This document shows, one piece after another, positions 36,200 through 45,140 of a stretch of DNA of 64,000 nucleotides. Source of the stretch: Epiperipatus broadwayi (lineage: Eukaryota > Onychophora > Udeonychophora > Euonychophora > Peripatidae); NCBI GenBank assembly GCA_028023455.1, contig JAQFVV010007234.1, forward strand, positions 61,132 through 125,131, in the 5' to 3' direction. How positions within the stretch are numbered: position 1 is the first letter of the stretch; the number at the start of each line of letters is the position of its first letter. The translations under genes and the position numbers were made by a program. The notes under the pieces are model-generated. The model was not told the DNA's origin. It worked only from the letters and a program-made list of their open reading frames with translations, and did no database searches.

Positions 36200-36538
36200 A
36201 AAGTTAGAGATAGTGAATGCATGCTCTGATGTTTATGTAAACATACGCTTGATGGTGTTTTTGGTAGAATGCCATCTATTGACATAAATACAAGCCTTAG
36301 CAAGTTTTTAACTTGTTTTTTGTTTTTCATAAATGTACCTTTGAGGTCTTTCTACCAATGATATATATTGCAGAGGCTTCTACTATGTGGTGATGCTGAA
36401 CTGAGATCAGACCCATATAGCTATCTGGCTTGCTATGCTGAGTTTGAAGACATTACATGTCTAAAAGATTCACGCTTGTAAGCTGAATAGAAACTGTTTC
36501 ATAAACGCTCAGAGTTTGTGTTTAGATCTAGTTTGTAA

Positions 36539-36598
36539 AATTCCTGTCTTTCACTGATGATAGCAAATAGCTTGAAATCATGATCTCAAAGTGGAATT
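36539..36598 (+). ncRNA. Type I hammerhead ribozyme motif, unit 2
   Basis: CTGATGA at 36554-36560 and GAAA at 36574-36577 are intact. Stem II is AGC-aaata-GCT. The palindromic stem III ATCATGAT precedes cleavage base C36585. Stem I inner strand is TCAAAG, one mismatch with CTTTCA. The outer pairs AATTCC/GGAATT are perfect. Confidence 0.83.
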
Positions 36599-36935
36599 AA
36601 AGTTAGAGATAGTGAATGCATGCTCTGACATTATGTAAACATACACTTGACGGTGTTTTTGGTAGAACGCCATCTGTTGACATAAATACAAGCGTTAGCA
36701 AATTTTTGACTTGTTTTTTTGTTTTTCATAAATGTACCTTTGAGGTCTTTCTAGCAATGATATATATTGCAGAGGCTTCTACTATGTTGTGATTCTGAAC
36801 TGAGATCAGACCCATATAGCTATCTGGCTTGCTATGCTGAGTTTGAAGACATTACGTGTCTAAAAGACTCACGCTTGCAAGCTGAATAGAAACTTTCATA
36901 AACGCTCATAGTTTGTGTTTAGATCTAGTTTCTAA

Positions 36936-36995
36936 AATTCCTGTCTTTCACTGATGATAGTAAATAGCTTGAAATCATGATCTGAAAGTGGAATT
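36936..36995 (+). ncRNA. Type I hammerhead ribozyme motif, unit 3 (intact core)
   Basis: Core strands CTGATGA (36951-36957) and GAAA (36971-36974) are intact. Stem I has two segments: AATTCC with GGAATT, and CTTTCA with TGAAAG, separated by a TGT/T internal loop. Stem II is AGT-aaata-GCT, with one wobble pair. Cleavage is expected after C36982 in the triplet AUC. Confidence 0.88.
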
Positions 36996-37334
36996 AAGGT
37001 TAGAGATAGTGAATGCATGCTCTGACGTTTATGAAAACATATGCTTGACGGTGTTTTTGGTAGAAAGCCATCTGTTGACATAAATACAAGCCTTACCAAG
37101 TTTTTAACTTGTTTTTTGTTTTTCATAAATGTACCTTTGAGGTTTTTCTAGCAATGATATATATTGCAGAGGATTCTACTATGTGGTGATGCTGAACTGA
37201 GATCAGACCCATATAGCTATCTGGCTTGCTATGCTGAGTTTGAAAACATTATGTGTCTAAAAGATTCACGCTTGCAAGCCGAATAGAAACTGTTTCATAA
37301 ATGCTCAGAGTTTGTGTTTAGATCTAGTTTCTAA

Positions 37335-37394
37335 AATTCCTGTCTTTCACTGATGATAGCAAATAGCTTGAAATCATGATCTGAAAGTGGAATT
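37335..37394 (+). ncRNA. Type I hammerhead ribozyme motif, unit 4 (intact)
   Basis: Reading 5' to 3': AATTCC (37335), TGT, CTTTCA (37344-37349), CTGATGA (37350-37356), stem II TAGC-aaata-GCTT (37357-37369), GAAA (37370-37373), TCATGAT then C37381, TGAAAG (37382-37387), T, GGAATT (37389-37394). All conserved core bases of the hammerhead family are present. The pair next to the core in stem II is U-U rather than the usual G-C, which may lower activity. Stem III is a three-pair palindrome with a two-base loop, better formed between two copies. Confidence 0.9.
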
Positions 37395-37733
37395 AAAGTT
37401 AGAGATAGTGAATGCATGCTCTGACATTTATGTAAACAGATGCTTGACGGTGTTTTTGGTAGAACGCCATCTGTTGACAGAAATACAAGCCTTAGCAAGT
37501 TTTTAACTTGTTTTTTGTTTTTCATAAATGTACCTTTGAGGTCTTTCTACCAATGATATATATTGCAGAGGCTTCTACTATGTGGTGAATCTGAACTCAG
37601 ATCAGACCCATATAGCTATATGGCTTGCTATGCTGAGTTTGAAGACATTACGTGTCTAAAAGATTCATGCTTGCAAGCTGAATAGAAACTGTTTCATAAA
37701 TGCTCAGAGTTTGTGTTTAGATCTAGTTTCTAA

Positions 37734-37793
37734 AATTCCTGTCTTTCACTGATGATAGCAAATAGCTTGAAATCATGATCTGAAAGTGGAATT
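37734..37793 (+). ncRNA. Type I hammerhead ribozyme motif, unit 5 (intact)
   Basis: Identical to the unit 4 motif in core and stems. CTGATGA is at 37749-37755 and cleavage is expected after C37780. Confidence 0.9.
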
Positions 37794-37899
37794 AAAGTTA
37801 GAGATAGTGAATGCATGGTCTGACATTTGTTTAAACATATGCTTGACGGTGTTTATGGTAGAATGCCATCTGTTGACATATATATATATATATATGATC

Positions 37900-38466
37900 T
37901 AAACAAGAGCTTCTGCTCGAGACTCATTTATGGTAATCTTTAATTATCATTAATGATTAGTAGTGCATTTTAATTCCAATTCACATTTTTAGATTTTGTT
38001 TTTATAAATGAAAATTATGGTTACAATGTTGCTTCAATGGAATTATGCATCTAATTAAGTATTTTTCCCATTTTTTTTATCAAGAAATAAGCCCAAATTC
38101 AAAAAGTCATAAAATTTGAAACCTAATCCAGTTTGTTTTTATGGTGATGTATATTTTGTCTCAGATCAGTAATTAGAAATTATAGTAAAATTACTGCTGG
38201 AATCTGTTTTTCTTGACAAAAATATTATGGCGTGATTCTTTAATTTATACAAAATGATAATGTATACTGTTAAATATATTGTTTATACTGTAAATGGTAT
38301 TATAGTAAAGAAAGCAAATTCCTGCTAGTCATCCAGCAATGTGATAATAAGAAAATGGTGGAAACTTTCAAATTTAGTTCTTTTTGTTGTCCTGAACAAC
38401 TATAGAAGGAGTTGTGAAAATAAATCAATCCATTTATATATTGTGAGTTCTAAGAGATTTTTTTTT
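37900..38466. other. AT-rich stretch, no gene seen
   Basis: No supported feature; the ORF at 38341-38574 runs antisense into a SINE and is not called. Confidence 0.45.
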
Positions 38467-38572
38467 ATATGTCAAGGCATTGGCTGGGGAGTGACCCTGC
38501 AACAAGTGTCTGCAAACAACTTGCTTGCAAGGCAGCTGCTCTTACCTCTTGGCTACCAATGCTTGACAGATT
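38467..38572 (-). repeat. tRNA-like SINE, minus orientation
   Basis: On the minus strand 'TAGCCAAGAGGTAAGAGC' is a good A box. It is followed by 'cagctgccttgcaagcaag', a B-box-like 'CAGGGTCACTCCCC', and 'atgccttgacatat' leading into an A run. The middle and tail match the copy at 51014-51104, and the tail matches 19897-19992. Confidence 0.7.
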
Positions 38573-38580
38573 AATTTTTA

Positions 38581-38703
38581 TTTAACAAAGTAAAGAAATT
38601 CCTTCTTATTTTATTTGCTTTATGATTCTTTTCATTACATATTTATTATTTAAATGTTTATCACAATAGTTAGAATAAAATAAATTTCTTTACTTTGTTA
38701 AAA
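38581..38703. repeat. Short inverted-repeat element
   Basis: 'TTTAACAAAGTAAAGAAATT' at 38581-38600 faces its reverse complement at about 38682-38702. Further complementary text lies inside ('ttattttatt' with 'aataaaataaa'). A second small inverted repeat ('aatcaatcta'/'tagattgatt') follows at 38705-38752. MITE-like, no coding. Confidence 0.7.
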
Positions 38704-38759
38704 AAATCAATCTATTTAATGAATAACTACAATAAATTAATTAGATTGATTTATTCTCA

Positions 38760-39220
38760 TACCTCCTGCCATAATTACTCAATACAAACTTTTTAATAAA
38801 TAAAGAAAACTAAATGTGAAAATGGTTACCACTTTATTATTATCATATTGCTGGATGGCTACCAGTAATGTGTTTTACTTACTATAATAACATTTACTAT
38901 TTAAATTATCTATTTAGCATGATAAATTTAACCTTTGTGATTGTTTTCTTATATATATAAACTCTTGCAAAGCATCCATCATTATATTCAAAACATCAAA
39001 AGCTAAACTAGTCAATAAAAATAAAGAAAATTATACCAAATTCAGAATTAAAAAACTAGCCAAAGTTTAAAAAGTAATTTCACAACCAATTACTTTCACT
39101 ATCCAGACTTATCAAAGATGTTGTTTTTGTGTTTATTTGCACTTGAGAAGTATGTCATGCCAATAAAACATTCCAATTTTTAAATTTAGGCAAGTTTATC
39201 GATTTTTAACTTGGTGTAAC
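38760..39220. other. AT-rich stretch, no gene seen
   Basis: No supported feature. Confidence 0.4.
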
Positions 39221-40412
39221 TTGTTTATTATATATATAAGCTTTATTGATAAAAAGATTTATGCAATCTTTAAGAAGGATTTTTATAAAATGGGTAATGG
39301 ATGGCCGATGGGTCTGCCTACAGTTGCTCAAATATGTAATTTTGCAATTTCTATATATAAAGAAAATATTTTGAAAAATGAAGATTATCAAAAAATATTA
39401 CTTTATATTATCGGTATGTCAATGATGTTTTTATATGCGGTAAGACAAATACAATTAAAGATTTGTTTAAAAAAATAAATAACATAAATGGCTTAAAATG
39501 GATCAAAACAGATGAAATTTTAATGTGCATTTAGTTCCTTGATTTTAAGGTAATCAAAAATATATGTAAACTGGATTACTATATGACTATTAAACCAATA
39601 GCAAAAAGAGACTATATACCATATAAATCAAGAGGAACCAATGCCACATAAAATGGCAGGTTTGAAGTCCTTGTTGCTCAGAAATGATAATCTTTGTAAA
39701 TATTCATCAGATAAATGCAAAAATATTGAAATGTATTCTAATGAATTGTTAAATGTTGGTTATAATTACAATTGTATTTATTATACTATTAAAAATTTCA
39801 ATACAAACATAAATATAAAAATATAAATAATAGCATTGATTCCTCTATTAATAAAATATGGATATCAATACTATATATTTAGAATTAACCAGCAAATGTC
39901 ATAAGGAAAATTTATAACAGTATATGTGACATTACATTTTATGCACTACCTACGTTAAATAATTTAATAAATAACTCTAAAGATAAAACCTCATTTACAA
40001 ATAAAAATTGTATCATTTATAAATGAATATGTAGGTGTGCTAGCAGATATATAGGGGAATCAAGGTCTACATTGGAGAAAAAAATGAAATAACACTTGTT
40101 TGTTATTAAAAAGTGTCCAAAATATAAAACAAAATTGCAAAGATAATAATGTATCAGCTTCCATTTTTTACAACCATAATACATTATGTATACATGGTTT
40201 TAATTTCAATTATAATAATGTAAAAATATTGCAAACTGAAAGAAATAATAAAGGAAAATAGAGGAAGCTATGGTAATATATAAATACAGGCAGGCAAGAC
40301 TTAATCAATAGGCAGGCAGCTAACATTAAGATCCCAGAATTATGGGAAGGTTGATCTTTGAAAGAACTAGTTGACAAAGACTATGAGGATGGCCAAAAGT
40401 GCTCCTAAGTGA
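39221..40412 (+). mobile_element. Degenerate Penelope-like element
   Basis: Only the 3' part of the coding region is left. 'GNGWPMGLPTVAQICNFAISIY' (39293 on) corresponds to 'DGWPMGLPISG..' (motif B) of the copy at 53.1-54.8 kb. 'HKMAGLKSLLLRNDNLCKY' (39645-39700) matches 'HKFAGLNAFLFRNFHLCKY' there, and 'CASRYIGESRSTLEKKM' (about 40030-40085) is the GIY-YIG endonuclease remnant. Many stops and frameshifts separate them. At 40375-40412, 'GACTATGAGGATGGCC...' lines up with the ribozyme-like tail of the better copy. Confidence 0.82.
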
Positions 40413-41524
40413 ATATTATATATATATATATTGTGCTTTTTGTAAATAAATAAATTTTTGATCACTGTATTGACTAATATTTAATTACAAGATTATGTAT
40501 ATTACTTTGAAGAAATTCAGACAATGATTTATAATATTATATATATATATATATAATACTGCATATTTTAGACTAAAGAATTTATAGAATATTTTGTGTA
40601 TAACTTTAAGTATGTAGCAAATAAAAAAAACAACAAAACAATCTATTGATCTGTCATATCTTGAAAATAATTTAGCTCTTATGTCCATGGCCATTTATTA
40701 CACTTCTTTTTTCAAGTTTGAATCACAGTAAATACTGAAGTCTCTTTATAACATATATAAATTTAGCATATAGGTAATACCAAACATACATGAAATAGTT
40801 TTATTTGTAAATTTTTCTCACTAAGACATTCACTTTTAAAGAAGTTAATACATTAGTAATTTGAAATCAAGAAGATATTTATAAGTGATACTTTTTCTTT
40901 CCTAAATCAATTATTTATCACATTATTTTATCACATAAAGAAAATATTTTATAGCTTCTCTTAGACTGGAAGAAGGCCATTTTAAGCAAAGTTTTTAAAA
41001 TATATCATGGCACTGATATCTAAACAGAAAATAACACTTTTACAGTGTTATCAAGCATTAGTCTGTCTGATTACATGAGATTTGAAATTGAATTATTGAA
41101 CGATGATTCCTGCTGTATTTCTACAAGCGTGTACACACCAAATTTATGAATTCAAATTAATATTTTTTTTTTATTTAATACATGAGTAATTAAAGCAATG
41201 GTTGAAGTAATAGGGAATTGAACATTGTTAGATTATTCCTTTTTTCCAAGAATATACAATGTTCTAATCAATTCCATCATAAATGTTAGTAATTTTGTGA
41301 ATTTAGTATTAACGTTTATGTTTCTACTGCAACATAAATAAATTTACAATCTTTAGTAACTATCTAAATGTATTTTTGATGCTATATATAAATGTTGTTT
41401 CCTTTCACATTTCAACGTGTGCTTAATTATAATCTATTTAATAACTTTCATTTACTAAATAGCTTCAATTTCTTTAATTCCCAGAAGATTAAAATAATTC
41501 ACCTGTCAAACAGGCATGATTTAT
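40413..41524. other. AT-rich stretch, no gene seen
   Basis: Two short (TA)n tracts (about 40418-40431 and 40537-40556). No supported feature. Confidence 0.45.
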
Positions 41525-41602
41525 AACTAATGTGGTTTTCACTTTAAATAAATGAGCAGATAAAACTAATGTGGTTTTCACTTTAAATAAATGAGCAGAT
41601 AA
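41525..41602. repeat. Perfect 39-bp tandem duplication
   Basis: 'aactaatgtggttttcactt' and the following 19 bases occur at 41525 and again at 41564 without change, so this is a recent duplication. Confidence 0.93.
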
Positions 41603-41685
41603 TACATATTGCTACTCAGTGTAAGCCAGAATAATCAATGCATACCAGAAGGCTTGTGCATAAAATCCCCATCTAGTGCCTACTC

Positions 41686-41744
41686 ATCCAATACCCCCAG
41701 ACTAGTTTCTGGCTTGTGTACTTTATCAATGAGGAACCTTGGAT
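41686..41744 (-). ncRNA. Hammerhead motif, left arm, core-damaged
   Basis: On the minus strand stem I is ATCCAA/TTGGAT and TTCCTCA/TGGGGG. Core strand 1 is TTGATAA (two changes from CTGATGA). GAAA is intact, followed by ACTAGT as palindromic stem III with cleavage C (triplet GUC). Probably inactive. Confidence 0.7.
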
Positions 41745-41854
41745 CTGAGAACACTGCATCTAGATCTTAGGATCTAATGCAACCCTCTAACAGCCACTTT
41801 CACTTCTACTTACTACTTGCATTAGATCCTAAGATCTAGGTGCAGTGCTCTCAG

Positions 41855-41913
41855 ATCCAAGGCTTCTTACTGATGAAGGCCACAAGCCAGAAACTAGTTT
41901 GGGGATATTGGAT
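41855..41913 (+). ncRNA. Type I hammerhead ribozyme motif, right arm (intact core)
   Basis: ATCCAA (41855-41860) pairs with TTGGAT (41908-41913), and TTCTTA (41864-41869) pairs with TGGGGA (41900-41905) using G-U pairs. Core strands CTGATGA (41870-41876) and GAAA (41890-41893) are intact. Stem II is GGC-cacaa-GCC, flanked by an A-A mismatch next to the core. Stem III ACTAGT is a perfect palindrome with cleavage after U41899. Confidence 0.82.
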
Positions 41914-41980
41914 GAGTAGGCACTAGATGGGAATTTTATACACAAGTCTTCTGATATCTATTGATTACTCTGGCTTACAC

Positions 41981-44900
41981 ATATAGAGAGTTTTGCCTGT
42001 TTTAATAACAGTTATAAGTAAGCATAAGAAATGGTGATCATGTGAAGTAAGCAAATAGATCATTTATGACTATGGATGCTTAAGAATGTAAATGTACAAC
42101 ATTTATTTCATAGCAAATAAAAGAATAGCTTTAACGTGAACATAATTGTGCACTTCCCTGTTTACTAAAGTTTGAAACCTTGTTTACTTCTTAGTAGAAG
42201 TAAAATTTTAATACACATTTTATTTATAATAATTTTCAAAATTTGGCTCGAAATAAAACCAGTATGGATTTTTGTACAATTTATAATTACAATATAGTGA
42301 TAATAACTGCAATATATACCCAATTTAATATATAAATGTTATAAATATATGTAGAAAATACTTTTCGTAAGTAGTTTTTACGAGATACAAAATTGATATA
42401 AAAAAAATTACTGTGAATAATTTACAAATGTCTTCTTTCTGTTAAAAGTTCACTGAGTTGTCATTTTATAACTTATCTAAATGCTTTGGGAAAGTTTCTG
42501 TTTTATTACTACCTGCTAAAAGCTGTTATGAGTACCATCGTCTTTCAAATATATTCTTTTGTAACTTTCAGTCATTTTATAAATTGAAAAAATTTTCAAG
42601 TCGTTTTTTTCTAGCATGAGAAGGCAGCAGCTGTCTTATAATTTCCTCAAAGTTTTGATTCATAAATAATTATTACAATATTGAAATAGTATTTGCAATA
42701 AAGTTGAATTTACATTTTTTATTTCAGATTTCAAATTACAAATCTAAGATTAAATCCTTTTTCTAGATTTCAATCATTTGTTCATAGGAAAAAAAAACAA
42801 TTCTTATATGAAATGTGTATTTATATATACATGTAATTTTACACTTGACTAAAGTTTTATAAATTAATGATGGAATGAAGAATAAGAAGAGCTAAAATTT
42901 AAAAATTGACGAATTTCTATAAAGAAGAAATATAAAATTTGGGGTAAGATTAATGATTATCTCTTCTACTATTCACCAGCTTATAAATGTTTAATTAAGC
43001 CATAACATATATAATATTTTATGATTCAAAATTGCATATAACTTAACTGAATATGACAATACTTAATTATTTATATATTTAATAAAAAATGTAATGAACA
43101 TGACAAATATAAAGTTGTATTAATAAATGATAATAAAATATATAGAGATGTTTTAAAAACTTATATACTATAAATATATATTTAAAGTCTAATAATTTTA
43201 GTAAGCTTGAAAATAAATTATCTATTAAATATGTAATGCTAATAATATATTTTTTTTTCCCAAAGCAACTAAGCCCAAATAGACAAATCAAATTTTCAAG
43301 GAATCATTTTCTAAAACAATTTGCAAACAACACCTACTTTTTCTATCAATATCAATTTTCTTAACCAGACAAAAAACATTAATATTATTATTTAATGCCA
43401 ATGTTGCTATATGGTAAATTATGTTTGGGTTTGTTAAAATTATTAGAAATTTTCATCTTAATTAAAATTTATTTCCAACATGTAAGCTGGTAAAGATTAA
43501 TATTATGGAAAGTACTACTAGTATAAAGTTTTATTCTTTTCAAACATCCATATTTTATTTATGTATCATGTAAATAACATGGAAATCATGTAAAAATTGT
43601 CATTTTTTTAAAGAACACATTAACATTAATTAGCATTGTTTGCAAATTCATTTTAAAAAATATATACTTTTGCAACCTGAATTAGAGATTATTGTACTAA
43701 TATATTTAGATATAGTTGCTCTATGAATGATTATGTATACACAAGGCTACCCAAAATAATTGGAATTTTATAATAAAAAATTGTTTATTTATTTTTAAAT
43801 GTTATAAATTTAATCTCTTTCAAATGATTATCCATTTGATGCAATACTTCAGTCTAAATGTGTTTTTTTTTTCAATGTAGTCTGGAAGTACTTGCAAAGT
43901 GATGCCTTTCAATATTTCTGTCTTTTCCCCACCACTTCTAAGTCTGCAAAAAAATTGAGACATTTTTCCATTTAAAATATTACAAAAATGCAAGAAGCAA
44001 AGTTGAGTGAATATGGCTGATAGATAAGCTTGGATCATCTAAAATTAATTAAAAAGTTTTTCACATTAAAGGTTTGAAAAATCACATTTTGTGAGGGTGA
44101 AGCTTGCATTCTTTTTTTGTCACAAAACATGATATTTTCATTTTACCACTTCATGTAAATGATTAAGAAGTTTCACTTAAAGTTCCTACCCATTACAAAC
44201 TAAATTTGAAAGAAAAATAACATTTATGTAAAAAAAAAAGTCTGCATTGTTTTGTCTTTGGACTGCACTTGCAATGCTTTTTAGATACACAGTAAATTTA
44301 AAATTTCAATTAAACCACTCATAAACTTGTATTTTTATGAGATCAGCTTTCTCCTAATCTGTTTCAAGCATTTCAATTTTTTTTATTGTCATTTTCTATA
44401 AACAAAAACAGAATTTCACATTGTTCAACTTTTCAATCATTATAAAAAAATTGATAAAAATGCAAAATGCACTTTACAATATAATGTGTTACATGGCCCA
44501 TAATTTCACATAGCAATGTCATTTGGAAGGTTGGTGCAGAAGAGTCCCTCCAAGGAGTATGTAACAGGTGAAGCATATATTATAACAGACCCACTAACCT
44601 GAGTATAATTCTGGTTATTTTTGAATTTCCCCTCATATACATATTTTTTTTATTTATATTTGCAATCAAATTTGGTTATGTTTCTTCATCTGTATAATGA
44701 AGTGTTTTTTTCTTCTTTACAATCTAAAGCTGAGTGCAATTTTGATGAAGTTCACCATAAACATAGCTCTTGGATGAAGATGTTTTCAATAAAGTTATAT
44801 TACTAAAAACACTGACATTTTATTAGAAATAACTTATAATGAACATCAAACTTCCATTGATAAAACAGGAAAAATAAATTCTCCAGACTAATTAAAACAC

Positions 44901-45014
44901 TTAAATTAATATGCAAGTGAATACATTTAAATAAAACGTATTTGTTTATTTCACTATTAATTTGAATTACAATATAATTTATTAATACATTGTACAGGCT
45001 TAACACCTGTATTT
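41981..45014. other. AT-rich stretch, no gene seen
   Basis: About 3 kb with only featureless ORFs (such as 43079-43291 and 43820-44038). No transposon domain was recognised. Confidence 0.45.
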
Positions 45015-45140
45015 ATATATGTACTATATGCAGGGGTTTGAACTCAGACTTTTACATGACCCACAACTCTCAGGGCCATCTTATATTGCTGACCCATCTG
45101 ATCACACAGATTTAGAAAAGATAAATAATCACCAAAGTCT
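45015..45140 (-). repeat. Hammerhead family 3, copy C (3' part only)
   Basis: On the minus strand it shares 'tttatcttttctaaatc', 'tgtgatca' and the B-box-like 'GTCTGAGTTCAAACCC' with copy D (61668-61862). The ribozyme segment is missing; the match ends at about 45135. Confidence 0.55.

Larger units (their letters stand above)
35969..37880 (+). repeat. Tandem array of five ~399-bp hammerhead (retrozyme-like) units
   Basis: The phrase 'cagaggcttctactatgtgg' or a close variant starts at 35981, 36371, 36770, 37167 and 37566, giving periods of 390, 399, 397 and 399 bp. Predicted cleavage sites lie at 36186, 36585, 36982, 37381 and 37780. The last unit is cut off in a (TA)n tract at about 37879-37897. 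Units are about 95% alike by eye and carry no conserved protein. Antisense ORFs of 64-73 residues recur only because the units repeat. The architecture fits a retrozyme-like or ribozyme-bearing satellite. Confidence 0.93.
41619..41980. mobile_element. Palindromic element made of two back-to-back hammerhead units
   Basis: The arms (about 41619-41782 and 41816-41980) are inverted copies: the left end is 'gtgtaagccaga' and the right end 'tctggcttacac'. They are separated by a unique 33-bp centre. Each arm carries a hammerhead motif pointing outward. No coding sequence and no clear target duplication. A diverged single arm is at 6976-7150. Confidence 0.85.

Noticed and set aside
35568-37525. Recurrent 64-73-residue ORFs (such as 36109-36330, 36932-37126 and 37331-37525, minus) with nearly the same peptide
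   Set aside because: They exist because the array unit is repeated; the frame runs antisense through the ribozyme, and differences between units do not favour silent changes in any obvious way.
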